Source of the DNA: Micromonospora luteifusca
GTDB taxonomy: Bacteria; Actinomycetota; Actinomycetes; Mycobacteriales; Micromonosporaceae
DNA: 64,000 nucleotides
Assembly (NCBI RefSeq): GCF_016907275.1
Contig: NZ_JAFBBP010000001.1
Coordinates: 6,624,001-6,688,000, forward strand
Direction: 5' to 3'
This document shows, piece by piece, positions 1 through 7,655 of this stretch. The notes under the pieces were generated by a model. That model was not told the origin of the DNA and ran no database searches. It saw nothing but the letters and a program-made list of their open reading frames with translations. Within the stretch, counting starts at the first letter, position 1, and each line of letters starts with the position of its first letter. The position numbers and the translations under genes are program-made.

Positions 1-183
1 CGTACTGTCCGGTTTGTGAACCCCGGCGGCCGGTGGTCCGGCCCGCTTGCCCCCCTCAAGGCTCTTGAGTTGCTTGGAAGCGCTCAGGCTGGCACCGATC
101 TCGCTGGGCTGGCGACTCTGTTCGCGGGCCTGCCGGGCCAGAGTCCGACGCCTCTGGTTGTCGCCCTCCATCTGCTTGCGCAT
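1..183 (-). CDS. Partial small hydrophilic hypothetical protein
   Basis: The reading frame starts at an ATG (183) and runs off the left edge without a stop, giving at least 61 residues (MRKQMEGDNQRRRTLARQAR...). A purine-rich ribosome site (GGAAGGG) lies about 8 bases upstream of the ATG. The visible protein is very rich in Arg, Lys, Gln and Ser, has no hydrophobic segment and looks like a short basic, probably disordered or helical protein. I do not recognise the family. The opposite-strand frame over the same bases has no ribosome site and is judged a shadow. Confidence 0.5.
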   Translation of the reverse strand, partial: MRKQMEGDNQRRRTLARQAREQSRQPSEIGASLSASKQLKSLEGGKRAGPPAAGVHKPDST

Positions 184-382
184 GGTGGCACCCTTCCGCT
201 GGGGATCGTGACTGCGCCACTCGCCTTCCCGCCCTCCGGGGAGCCGAAACAGACGCCGCCGGCCGGGTCGGCCCGGTGTCCGCGGCGCTTCATCCGGCGG
301 GGGTGAGGGGTGCTCACCCGCTCAGCACGCACGATCGGGGCAGGACCGAGGTTCTTCCGAGGTACGCGGAAGGAAGGTCGTC

Positions 383-697
383 ATGAAGCAGATCGTCGAG
401 ATCGTTCCCGCCCGAGCCGGCTGGTACGCCCGCTGGCAGCTCGCACCCGAGATCACCAGGTGTTACCCGGTGAGTCTGTGGGCGCTGCTGGAGGAGGCCG
501 ACGGAACTGGCCGTGAGGTCATCGGCATGGACTGCATCGGCCAGTGGCCTGGCGCGGACGACAACGAGGCGGGTGGGCAGTTCGTCCGCTACCTGTACCA
601 GACGCCCGATTCGGGTGAGCCCGAGGACGTCGACCCGACCCCGACCGGCGAGCTGCGTGAGGACGGGCCTCGGCTCCAGCCGATGACGGCCCCCTAG
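383..697 (+). CDS. Hypothetical protein, 104 aa
   Basis: An acidic 104-residue protein without signal peptide or membrane segment. The ATG at 383 is preceded by a good ribosome site (GGAAGGAAGG). The first 75 residues look folded (WYARWQLAPE, MDCIGQWPG), while the tail is rich in Asp, Glu and Pro and probably disordered. No family is recognised. A 12-bp perfect hairpin starts 10 bases after the stop, which supports this as a real, separately terminated unit. Convergent with the STAS gene that follows. Confidence 0.65.
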   Translation: MKQIVEIVPARAGWYARWQLAPEITRCYPVSLWALLEEADGTGREVIGMDCIGQWPGADDNEAGGQFVRYLYQTPDSGEPEDVDPTPTGELREDGPRLQPMTAP

Positions 698-707
698 ACA
701 TTCCTCC

Positions 708-740
708 GGCCCCCGACCCCAGGTCCCAGGGTCGGGGGCC
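708..740. terminator. Strong hairpin terminator between convergent genes
   Basis: The arms GGCCCCCGACCC (708-719) and GGGTCGGGGGCC (729-740) are perfectly complementary with a 9-base loop. The hairpin lies just after the stop at 697 and upstream (on the other strand, downstream) of the convergent STAS gene, so it can serve both. There is no T-run, as is common for actinobacterial terminators. Confidence 0.7.
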
Positions 741-810
741 ATCCCCGTCTGTTCGCAGGGTCGGGGGCCATCCCCGTCTGTTCGCAGGGTCGGGGGCCGT
801 CCCCGTCTGC
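729..810. repeat. 29-bp tandem repeat copying the terminator's right arm
   Basis: A 29-bp unit beginning GGGTCGGGGGCCATCCCCGT is repeated head to tail, at 729-757, 758-786 and partly from 787. The first two copies are identical; the third has A-to-G in the CCAT loop and then diverges. Each copy carries the right arm of the preceding terminator, so the left arm at 708-719 could pair with any of three partners. Each copy can also form its own short GGGG/CCCC hairpin. Confidence 0.85.
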
Positions 811-823
811 CGGGGGTGGCCTC

Positions 824-1156
824 TCAGCCGATGGCGCGCAGGTCGTCGGCGGCGTGCTCCACGGCCAGCAACTCGGTCAGACCCGTGCGATCCAGCAGCC
901 GCTGCAGGTGTCGGCCGACCCCGGTCAGCCGGATCGTCCCGGCGGCGCGGTGCACCACCAGCAGCGCGCTGAGCCCGGAGGAGTCGCAGAGGGTCACGCC
1001 GGTCAGGTCGATCAGCACCTGCTGGTCGCCGCGCAGGTCGGCCGCCGCGGCGATCAGTTCGGGCGCGCTGTCGTAGTCGAGCTCGCCAACCAGCCGTAGT
1101 CGGACGTGTCCGGCATCGAGCCGGGTTGCCTCGATGGTCAACAACTGGTCGGACAT
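824..1156 (-). CDS. STAS-domain anti-sigma factor antagonist
   Basis: A 110-residue stand-alone STAS domain of the SpoIIAA/RsbV/BldG type. Such proteins bind an anti-sigma kinase when dephosphorylated and so release a sigma factor. The hallmark loop LCDSSGLSAL carries the serine that is normally phosphorylated, and the fold pattern (RLVGELDYDSAPEL at the N-terminal side, RLTGVGRHLQRLL after the loop) is complete. It lies next to, but is divergent from, a SpoIIE phosphatase that could dephosphorylate it. No RsbW-like kinase is in the window, so its partner must be encoded elsewhere. Confidence 0.85.
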   Translation of the reverse strand: MSDQLLTIEATRLDAGHVRLRLVGELDYDSAPELIAAAADLRGDQQVLIDLTGVTLCDSSGLSALLVVHRAAGTIRLTGVGRHLQRLLDRTGLTELLAVEHAADDLRAIG

Positions 1157-1352
1157 CCCACCATGTTCCCAGTCGGGCGATCCGCCGCAACTCGGGGGGC
1201 GACGGCGCGTACCGGGAGTGGCCGCCCGGTGCCGCCCCGGCGGTGGCGGCGGTGCCCGCCAGCGGCGCTGAGATGCCGCTTTCCAGCTACGCGCGTAGGG
1301 TGGGCTGGAGAGTTTTGACCATGGACGCCGGTTCCGGCACGGGTTCGGGTGG

Positions 1353-3143
1353 ATGACAAGGAGTGAGGCTCAGCTGGTGACTGCTTCCGACGTCAGGGAC
1401 TGGGACCCGGGCGACGGACGGCTCTCGACGCCGAGCACGACACGGTCTCCGGCGTGGTCCGCCGACCTCCCGCCCCACCCCACCGCGGCCATGCCGCCGC
1501 TGCCCTCCGACCGGGGTTCCGCCGTACCCGACCTGTTCGAGGTCGTCGAGCACTTCCGTGAGGGCCTGGTGGTCTGTGACGCCACCGGTGTCGTCCGGCA
1601 CGTCAGCCCGGTGGCCGAGCGGTTACTGCCCGGTGTGACGCCCGGCGAGCTGCTGAGCGCGGCCGGGGTGCCCGGTCTGAGCGAGGGCAACGCCGGCGGC
1701 TTCAGCTATCGCGGGCGACGGCTCACCGCCCGCCAGGTGCCCCTCTCCGGTGCCCGCTGCTGCTGGTACGTCGAGGACGTCACCGACAGCGTCGGCCGTG
1801 CCGACGCGCTGCTCGCCGAACAGGCACGCTCGGCCTTTCTGGCCGTGGTCGGTGACAAGCTGGGCAACCCGCTGCACCCCGACCGGGCCGCCGCCGCCGT
1901 CGTCCGCCTCGCCGTGCCGACCCTGGCCGAGGTGGCCGTGCTGGTCCTCGCCCCGCGCGCAGGTCGGGCCCGTTGGTGGCGGACCGCGCGCGCCGACGAC
2001 GAAACGCCGATGGTGGACAGCGGCGCGCTGCCCGCCGGCGAGCTGCCAGCCGCCATCGCCGACGGGCTGACCGGGATCGAACCGCACGCGGTGGACTGGT
2101 TGGTCGAGCAGGCGGTCGACGCCGGTCTGCTGCCCGGCCTCGCCGGCACCGGCAGCGCCGCCCGGGTCGTCCCACTGCCCGGTCGTGACGCGCCGGTCGG
2201 TGTGCTGCTGGTCGCCCGCCGCGCCACCGGTTGGTACGACGACGCCGACGTGGAGCTGATCCGCGCGTTCGCGGCCCGCGCCGGAGCGGCGTTGACCACC
2301 GCTCTGCTCTACCGCGACCAGGCGGAGGTCGCCGACACCCTCCAGTCCAGCCTGCTGCCGGTCGAGCCGGCCGAAGCCGCGGGCGTGCAGTGGGGCACCG
2401 CGTACCGGCCGGCGCAGGCGGGACTGCGCATCGGGGGCGACTTCTACGGCTCGCACCGACTCGCCGACGGGGGCTCGGTGTTCTTCCTCGGCGACGTGTC
2501 CGGCAAGGGCGTCGAGGCCGCCGTCCTCACCGGCCAGTTACGTCAGTGTCTGCAGGCGTTGCACCGGTTGGAGTCGCACCCCGGGCGGTTGCTGCGGCTG
2601 CTCAACGACGCGTTGCTGGAGACCACCCGGGCGCACGGGCAGGGCCGCTTCGCCACGATCGTGCTCGGTGTGGCCCGCCCACAGCGCGACGGGGGCCTCA
2701 CCCTCACCCTGGCCGGCGGCGGGCACCTGCCGCCGCTGGTGCTGCGCGCCTCCGGCGAGGTGGAGTCGGTGCCGCTGCGGGGCATGCTGATCGGGGTGGT
2801 GCCCGACCCCCGCGTCGGCGAGGTGACCGTGCGGCTGGCACCGGGTGAAACCTGCCTGCTCTACAGCGACGGGGTGACCGAGGCCCGAGGTGGCCGTCGC
2901 GGCGATGAGCAGTTCGGCACGGAACGGCTGGTCACCGCGCTGACCGGCTGTCAACGGATGCCGGCGCCGGCCTTGGCCGAGCGGGTCGAGCAGGTCACCT
3001 GCGACTGGTTGGCGCACGGCGACCACGACGACATCGCGGTGCTGGCGCTGCGGGCGGCCGGCCCGAGCGGGCGCGGGTCGCGGCACCTGCACTCGGTGCC
3101 CACACCGGCCGGCCCCGACCAGCAGGAGGAGATCGACGCGTGA
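1353..3143 (+). CDS. SpoIIE-family protein phosphatase with PAS/GAF-like sensory region
   Basis: A soluble multidomain PP2C-type phosphatase of about 590 residues. After a disordered N-terminus there is a PAS-like segment (residues about 55-145: LVVCDATGVVRHVSP), a GAF-like segment (about 150-320) and a SpoIIE catalytic domain (about 330-575). The last has IGGDFYG, GDVSGKGVEAAVLTG, GGGHLPPL, LLYSDGVTEARG and DHDDIAVLALR, which hold the metal-binding aspartates. Such enzymes dephosphorylate STAS antagonists. The start is uncertain: GTG at 1377 follows an AAGGAG at 1358-1363, while ATG at 1353 has no clear ribosome site. The stop overlaps the next gene by GTGA, so the two are probably translationally coupled. 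Confidence 0.87.
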   Translation: MTRSEAQLVTASDVRDWDPGDGRLSTPSTTRSPAWSADLPPHPTAAMPPLPSDRGSAVPDLFEVVEHFREGLVVCDATGVVRHVSPVAERLLPGVTPGELLSAAGVPGLSEGNAGGFSYRGRRLTARQVPLSGARCCWYVEDVTDSVGRADALLAEQARSAFLAVVGDKLGNPLHPDRAAAAVVRLAVPTLAEVAVLVLAPRAGRARWWRTARADDETPMVDSGALPAGELPAAIADGLTGIEPHAVDWLVEQAVDAGLLPGLAGTGSAARVVPLPGRDAPVGVLLVARRATGWYDDADVELIRAFAARAGAALTTALLYRDQAEVADTLQSSLLPVEPAEAAGVQWGTAYRPAQAGLRIGGDFYGSHRLADGGSVFFLGDVSGKGVEAAVLTGQLRQCLQALHRLESHPGRLLRLLNDALLETTRAHGQGRFATIVLGVARPQRDGGLTLTLAGGGHLPPLVLRASGEVESVPLRGMLIGVVPDPRVGEVTVRLAPGETCLLYSDGVTEARGGRRGDEQFGTERLVTALTGCQRMPAPALAERVEQVTCDWLAHGDHDDIAVLALRAAGPSGRGSRHLHSVPTPAGPDQQEEIDA

Positions 3144-4177
3144 GCACCGCTACGGCCGCCGCCGACCCGACCGACGCCTACGTCGGCTATCTGGACTGCC
3201 TCGCCGACGCCGACGAGTACGCCGCCATCGACATGGCGATCGGCCTGCTCGACGCGGGCGTACCGGCGGAGCGGGTGCTGCTCGATCTGGTCGCGCCCGC
3301 CCAGGCCGAGGTGGGCGAGCGGTGGGCGCGCAACGAGTGGAGCGTCGCTCAGGAGCACGCGGCCACCCACATCAGCGAGCAGGTGGTGGCGGCGGTGGCC
3401 GCGCACGCCAACCCGCGCCCGACCGGCGGACGGGTCGTGGTCGCCTGCATGGACGGCGAGTGGCACGCGCTGCCGCCCCGGCTGGTCGCCGAGGTGCTGC
3501 GGTTGCGCGGCTGGCAGGTGACCTTCCTGGGCGCCAGTGTGCCCGCGGCGCACCTCGTGTCGTACCTGCACCGCTACGACGCGCACGCGGTCGCGTTGGC
3601 GTGCGCGCTGCCGATGCGGCTGCCGCACGCCCACCGGATGATCGAGGCTTGCCGCCGCTCGGACGTGCCGGTGGTGGTCGGTGGGCGCGGGTTCGGGGTG
3701 GATGGCCGGTGGGCGCGTCGGCTCGGCGTCGCCTGGGCGCCCGACGCGCCCTCGGCGGCTGAGCTGATCGCCGACGAGCGCACGCTGCGCGGGGTGCCGC
3801 CGGCGCAGCTCGCCCACCTGGCCGACGACGAGTACGCGAGCCTGGTACGGCGTCGTGGCGAGCTGATCGACAGCGCGTTGGCGGACGTGCTCGACCAGGT
3901 GCCGGCCGCGCGGGCCTACACCGCCACACAGCTCGACGCGACCGTGAGCGACCTGGGTCACATCGTGGACTTCCTGGCCGCGGCCGTCTACGTCGACGAC
4001 CCCTCGTTGTTCACCGAGTTCGTCGAGTGGCTGTCGGTGATCCTGCGGAGTCGCGGCGTACCCGCCACGGCCGTCGCCCGGCCCATGGAGCACTTCACCG
4101 TCGCGCTGCGTGACTTCCCCCGGGCGGGGCGTGTGCTGGCCCTGGGGCGCGCCGCGCTGCCCACCGCCGGCCCCTGA
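3140..4177 (+). CDS. Cobalamin-binding sensor with CarH-type W-x9-EH motif
   Basis: A 345-residue soluble protein. Residues about 15-90 form the helical cap and 95-215 the Rossmann-like B12-binding domain. W62-x9-E72-H73 matches the motif that holds the 5'-deoxyadenosyl group in CarH/LitR photoreceptors. E107-W-H109-A-L-P112 matches the ExHxxG lower-ligand motif with Pro for Gly; His109 would ligate cobalt. The residue after W62 is Ala, where Thermus CarH has the His that binds cobalt after illumination. No MerR DNA-binding domain is present; instead residues 225-345 are a helical domain I do not recognise. It starts inside the stop of the phosphatase gene (GTGA), so I infer a light- or B12-dependent input to that phosphatase. 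Confidence 0.8.
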   Translation: MSTATAAADPTDAYVGYLDCLADADEYAAIDMAIGLLDAGVPAERVLLDLVAPAQAEVGERWARNEWSVAQEHAATHISEQVVAAVAAHANPRPTGGRVVVACMDGEWHALPPRLVAEVLRLRGWQVTFLGASVPAAHLVSYLHRYDAHAVALACALPMRLPHAHRMIEACRRSDVPVVVGGRGFGVDGRWARRLGVAWAPDAPSAAELIADERTLRGVPPAQLAHLADDEYASLVRRRGELIDSALADVLDQVPAARAYTATQLDATVSDLGHIVDFLAAAVYVDDPSLFTEFVEWLSVILRSRGVPATAVARPMEHFTVALRDFPRAGRVLALGRAALPTAGP

Positions 4178-4295
4178 AACGCCCACCCGGCGGCCCCGCT
4201 GTCGATCACCGCGCCCTGCGGTGGCTCGGGGTGCGCCTGCGTATACTTGTCGCACTGCAAACGTCCCACCCGTGGGTGGAGCGAGGGGGAGAACG

Positions 4296-4643
4296 GTGAC
4301 GTTCAGCGTCAGCTACGTCGAACGCGACGACGGCGGCGCCTGCCTGCGGCTCAAGGGCGAGCTGGACCTGAGCACCGCCCCCGAGCTGAGCGCCGCGATC
4401 GACGGGCTCACCGCCGCCGGCGAGACCCGGGTGCTGCTCGACCTCACCGACCTCACGTTCTGCGACTCCACCGGGATGGCTGTGTTCGTCCGGGGGGATA
4501 ATCAGACGGCGGCCGCCGGAGGGTGGCTTCGGCTCACCGGCGCCAACGGCCGCGTCGAGCGGGTGTTGCGGGTGACCGGTCTGGCCGAGGTCCTGCACTA
4601 CGAACCTGAGTCGGTCGACCCCGCGTCCCGCAGTGCTTCCTGA
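4296..4643 (+). CDS. STAS-domain anti-sigma factor antagonist (second copy)
   Basis: A 115-residue STAS protein. The GTG at 4296 follows GAGGGGGA at 4282-4289, which decides the start over upstream in-frame codons. The phosphorylation loop reads FCDSTGMAVF, with the serine of DSTG as the probable phosphosite. The strand-helix pattern (LRLKGELDLSTAPEL; WLRLTGANGRVERVL) is typical. Lying 118 bases downstream of the phosphatase/B12-protein pair and in the same direction, it is a natural substrate for that phosphatase. A small inverted repeat (CCACCC-GT-GGGTGG, 4266-4279) lies just upstream. Confidence 0.85.
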   Translation: MTFSVSYVERDDGGACLRLKGELDLSTAPELSAAIDGLTAAGETRVLLDLTDLTFCDSTGMAVFVRGDNQTAAAGGWLRLTGANGRVERVLRVTGLAEVLHYEPESVDPASRSAS

Positions 4644-4711
4644 TGGGCTAGATTTCCCCGCCAACGCGGTGACCGTCCGGTCCCGTCCCCGCCGACCCGA
4701 GGCAGGTAGTG

Positions 4712-5158
4712 ATGGGCGCAGACAGCCCACAGCCAGTACGCATCCTGGTGGTCGACGACGACCCGGGCGACGTGCTCATGATCGAGGAGGCGTTGGCGGA
4801 CTCCGACGTCGACAAGATCATTGACGTGGTCAGTGACGGTGAAGAGGCGATGGAGTTCCTCCGCGCCGAGGGCCGGCACGACCAGGCCCGCCGGCCGGAC
4901 GTGATCCTGCTCGACCTGAACATGCCGCGGATGGACGGTCGGCAGGTGCTCGGCGCGGTGAAGCAGGACGAGGATCTGCGGACCATCCCGATCGTCGTGC
5001 TGACCACGTCCAACGCCGACACCGACATCGTCGGCAGCTACACGCTGCAAGCCAACGCATACGTCACCAAGCCGATCGACCTGGACGACTTCAACGACGT
5101 GGTCCGCCGCATCGACGAGTTCTTCGGCCGGGTGGTCGTGCTGCCCAAGCGGGTCTGA
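4712..5158 (+). CDS. Single-domain response regulator, Rcp1-like
   Basis: A stand-alone receiver domain of 148 residues without an output domain. It has the acidic triad (VVDDDPGD near residue 15), phospho-acceptor Asp68 in ILLDLNMPRMDG, the switch threonine in VVLTTS and the conserved lysine in YVTKPIDLDDF. The long insertion after the first helices (SDGEEAMEFLRAEGRHDQA) and the LTTSNADTDI element are typical of Rcp1-like regulators, which in other bacteria receive phosphate from phytochrome kinases. No such kinase is in the window. The overlapping GTG at 4709 is an alternative start. Confidence 0.85.
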   Translation: MGADSPQPVRILVVDDDPGDVLMIEEALADSDVDKIIDVVSDGEEAMEFLRAEGRHDQARRPDVILLDLNMPRMDGRQVLGAVKQDEDLRTIPIVVLTTSNADTDIVGSYTLQANAYVTKPIDLDDFNDVVRRIDEFFGRVVVLPKRV

Positions 5159-5271
5159 CGCGCACCCTACGCGCGCATGCTGAACATTTTTCCCGAACCT
5201 CCTCGGTGGCGGTGGACGCGGCCGAGGATCCAGGTGGGGAAGTAACAGCAGCTGCCTGGGGGGGCGACAGT

Positions 5272-5793
5272 ATGAGGTTCTCCGTCGTTGAGACCGGTTA
5301 CGACCAGCGGCAGGTGGATTCCTGCCTGGACGAGTTGGGGATCCGGTTGTCCCGGCTCGCGGCGCGGGCCGAGGGCGCTGCGGGAGCGGCCCGGGAGTGG
5401 GACGAGATCCGCCAGGAGGCGGCCTGGCTCAGCGGGCTCCTGCGGCGGCTGGACCTCGGCGACGCCGTCGTCGGCCGGTACGGCGGGGACGCGGTGCGGC
5501 GCGAGGCCGCCGAGATCCTGGCCCAGGCCCGTGTCGCGCTGGATGAGGCCCGCGAGGAGGCACGGCAGGTGCGGGAGCGGGCGTACGCGGAAGCCGTGCA
5601 GGCCCGGCGCGACTTCGAGGTGGCGCTGTACGCCCGTCGGCGGCGCGAGGCGCGGGTGGACGAGATCCTCAACCAGTTGACGGTGGATCAGGTGCCCGCC
5701 GACACCCCGACCGCGGCTGCCGGCGTACCGGACAGCCGGGTGGGAGTCGGCGGGCTGGACGCGGGCGCGGAGCCCCCGCCCGGCCGTCGCTGA
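5272..5793 (+). CDS. DivIVA-like coiled-coil protein
   Basis: A 173-residue protein. Residues 1-20 (MRFSVVETGYDQRQVDSCLD) resemble the DivIVA N-terminal lipid-binding motif. A long charged helical region follows (about 20-145, heptad-like and rich in Ala, Arg and Glu), then a Pro/Gly-rich tail. DivIVA relatives localise to curved membrane and organise polar growth and septation in actinobacteria. This is shorter than Wag31-type DivIVA, so it is probably an accessory member. The ATG at 5272 is chosen because the motif begins directly there; an upstream GTG would add residues with no similarity. Confidence 0.6.
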   Translation: MRFSVVETGYDQRQVDSCLDELGIRLSRLAARAEGAAGAAREWDEIRQEAAWLSGLLRRLDLGDAVVGRYGGDAVRREAAEILAQARVALDEAREEARQVRERAYAEAVQARRDFEVALYARRRREARVDEILNQLTVDQVPADTPTAAAGVPDSRVGVGGLDAGAEPPPGRR

Positions 5794-5811
5794 CGCCAGG
5801 GGGCGCCTCGC

Positions 5812-6666
5812 TCAGGTGGTGAGGGCGGCTACGACGGTGGTCGCCCGATCCTCGTGCTGGGCGTACGCGTCGGGGTAGGCGGAGATCTGCACGGCCTGGG
5901 CGGCTGCGGTGACGCTCATGTCCTGCCAGCCCGGGATCTCGTTGAGCGCGCTGTAGAAGGCCCGCGCGGCGTACGACGGGCGCATCAACTGGGCCACCGT
6001 CCCCCAGCCGCTGCTGGGTCGCTGCTGGAACAGCCCGACCGAGTCGTGGTCCGAGCCGCTGCCCTGGTTCGGGTACTCGGCCGACTCGGGCAGGACCGCG
6101 CTTGCCAGGTTGTAGAGGTTGCTCTCCTGCATGGCGGTGGACAGTGCCACCACCAGGGCGCGGCGCGGCATCTTCATCTCCAGGCCGACATCCACGATGG
6201 TCTTCGCGTTGTCCATCTGCGCCTGGTCGAGACCGGCAACCGGTCGGGGTCGGCGTGGCTTGACCGGCTTCTTGGGTGCCTTGCGTGTGGCGGTGTGGGC
6301 GGGCGTGGGCGTGACCGTCGGGCTGGGGAGGATCCGTGCGGGGACGGCCTCGCGGTCCAGCGACCGGGAGGCGCGCTCCTGCGCGATGGCGGCACGGTCG
6401 GCCACCGCCTCGGCGAGCGGCTCCACCGTGCGGGGGGTGGGGGTGTCGTCGCTGCCTCGGGCGGTGGCGACCGCGACGAGGCTTAGGCAGCAGGTCACAC
6501 CGGTGGCCAAGGCCACCCGGAGCGGGGTCGAGCCCAGCAGGGGGCGTCGCGGCGCTTCCAGGGCGCGGTGACGGCCTATCGTCCGTTCGGTTGATGCGGC
6601 ATCGCTCGACAGGGTGCTCGGGCGGGCGTTGGTCAGCTTCTGGTCGGCGGGGTCGTCGGGGTGCAC
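5812..6666 (-). CDS. Membrane-anchored lysozyme/transglycosylase-like protein
   Basis: A 284-residue protein with a 45-residue cytoplasmic leader, one hydrophobic segment (about 46-70, PLRVALATGVTCCLSLVAVA), a Pro/Thr/Arg-rich linker and a C-terminal lysozyme-like region (about 150-284). That region contains STAMQESNLYNL and HDSVGLFQQRPSSGWG, the QES and GLFQ-type motifs of transglycosylase-like secreted domains common in Micromonospora. The QES glutamate would be the candidate catalytic acid. I infer a role in peptidoglycan turnover. The GTG start at 6666 has a poor ribosome site, so the start is uncertain. It is convergent with the DivIVA-like gene. Confidence 0.65.
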   Translation of the reverse strand: MHPDDPADQKLTNARPSTLSSDAASTERTIGRHRALEAPRRPLLGSTPLRVALATGVTCCLSLVAVATARGSDDTPTPRTVEPLAEAVADRAAIAQERASRSLDREAVPARILPSPTVTPTPAHTATRKAPKKPVKPRRPRPVAGLDQAQMDNAKTIVDVGLEMKMPRRALVVALSTAMQESNLYNLASAVLPESAEYPNQGSGSDHDSVGLFQQRPSSGWGTVAQLMRPSYAARAFYSALNEIPGWQDMSVTAAAQAVQISAYPDAYAQHEDRATTVVAALTT

Positions 6667-6969
6667 CCGCCGAGGTTAAAGAGCTGACCGGTCGATGCCA
6701 TCGGCCTGTGCGGTGGCATGCGCCACAATTTGCCCCGATCATGCCGACTTCGAGGGGCAAAAGTGGCGCTAGCCTGACCAACCTCGCGGAACGGGCCCGA
6801 CCGTTATTCCCGATTCGCCGGGTGAATGCGGTCGTCCGGTCGTGCCCTGAACTGACCCGCCGTCGCTTTTCCGGGTTCGGTCATTCGGCTGGGTGTCACC
6901 TCCACCGAACGGCCGACTGCACGTCACCCACCCGCTCCACTCGCCCGGGCAGGTGCGTGAGGTCGAGGC
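6667..6969. other. Intergenic region upstream of the lysozyme-like gene
   Basis: About 300 bases with no credible reading frame. It must contain the promoter of the minus-strand gene ending at 5812. I looked on the minus strand for the conserved blocks of a c-di-AMP (ydaO) riboswitch, which often precedes cell-wall hydrolases in actinobacteria, and did not find them. Nothing else definite is seen. Confidence 0.4.
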
Positions 6970-7045
6970 AGATCAACTCCATGTCGCCGACATCGCGGCA
7001 TCCCTGCGCGCGGATACCGCAACATCGGCGATACGGAGTTGATCT
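6970..7045. repeat. Long imperfect extragenic palindrome
   Basis: The 34-base arms 6970-7003 and 7012-7045 flank an 8-base loop. The outer 11 bases (AGATCAACTCC / GGAGTTGATCT) are perfect and 28 of 34 positions match in all. All six mismatches are transitions, and five of them become G-U pairs in a minus-strand transcript, so that RNA could form an almost unbroken 34-bp stem. It lies 115 bases downstream of the OsmC-like gene on the minus strand. It resembles the palindrome near 18.6 kb, which also begins GATCRACTC. Confidence 0.8.
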
Positions 7046-7155
7046 AGCGCCAGGCGGGCGGGCGGCGCCAAGAGGGCGGCCAGCGCCGGGCGGGCGGGCG
7101 GTGCCGGGCGGGCGGCCAGCGCCGGGCGGGCTGGCGGCGGGGCCTGGGCGGGCCG
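7046..7155. repeat. G-rich low-complexity repeat
   Basis: About 110 bases made of degenerate tandem units of the type GGGCGGGCGGCCAGCGCC. Runs of G separated by one or a few bases on the plus strand could support quadruplex-like structure. It sits between the palindrome and the stop of the OsmC-like gene. Confidence 0.6.
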
Positions 7156-7159
7156 GACC

Positions 7160-7585
7160 TCAGTGTCGGCCGTTCTCGGCCGGCGTGACGGTCAGACGGT
7201 GTCGGCTGGCGTCGCCGCTGGAGAAGGGCCAGAGCCGGTCGGCGTACTCGACCAGGTCGGCCAGCTGATCTCTGCTCAGGCCGGCCGAGGAGATCTCCGC
7301 GTGCACGTCGGCCCGGTACCGGCCGTCGTTGTCGCGCCCCAGCTTCGCCTCCGCCCGTACCTGGACGGTGTGCGCCTCGTCGGTGATCTCCCCGGCCACC
7401 TCCACCGCCGCGTGGTGCAGGCAGGAGGCGAAGGCCGCGGCCAGCAACTGTTCCGGGGTCAACCCGGTGCAGTGCGGCGCCAGCGGTGAAGCCAGCGCGG
7501 TGGAGAGCCCGCCATCGTCGGTGCGTACGTGACCGCCCTCGGCGGTCGCTGTGGCCTCACGCAGCCAGGAACTCTGATCCGGCAT
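7160..7585 (-). CDS. OsmC/Ohr-family protein lacking the second cysteine
   Basis: A 141-residue OsmC-fold protein related to organic hydroperoxide resistance proteins, which reduce organic peroxides using two cysteines and a lipoyl partner. The first half is canonical (GLTPEQLLAAAFASCL, with Cys55 in the peroxidatic position). The usual CPYS of the resolving cysteine reads WPFS (residues 119-122), so that cysteine is gone; an additional Cys39 precedes the helix. Peroxidase activity is therefore doubtful or uses another thiol. ATG 7585 is chosen for its GGGAGA ribosome site; an upstream GTG at 7606 is possible. Confidence 0.75.
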   Translation of the reverse strand: MPDQSSWLREATATAEGGHVRTDDGGLSTALASPLAPHCTGLTPEQLLAAAFASCLHHAAVEVAGEITDEAHTVQVRAEAKLGRDNDGRYRADVHAEISSAGLSRDQLADLVEYADRLWPFSSGDASRHRLTVTPAENGRH

Positions 7586-7655
7586 CGCGTTTCTCCCGTC
7601 GCTCACCAGGTCGGCTACCCGGCGACCGCCCGACGAAACGCCGTGGACTGGGCTG

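Noticed and set aside
729..810. CRISPR or iteron array
   Set aside because: The 29-bp units are directly abutted, only about three copies, and duplicate a terminator arm.
5669..6781. Long open frames antisense to or shifted from real genes (also 1623-2456, 14106-15971, 22489-24627)
   Set aside because: High G+C keeps shadow frames open; these lack ribosome sites and are low-complexity Arg/Pro/Gly/Ala-rich, while the overlapping frames encode recognisable families.
6667..6969. c-di-AMP (ydaO) riboswitch upstream of the lysozyme-like gene
   Set aside because: The gene type and actinobacterial context suggested it, but the conserved sequence blocks were not found on the minus strand.
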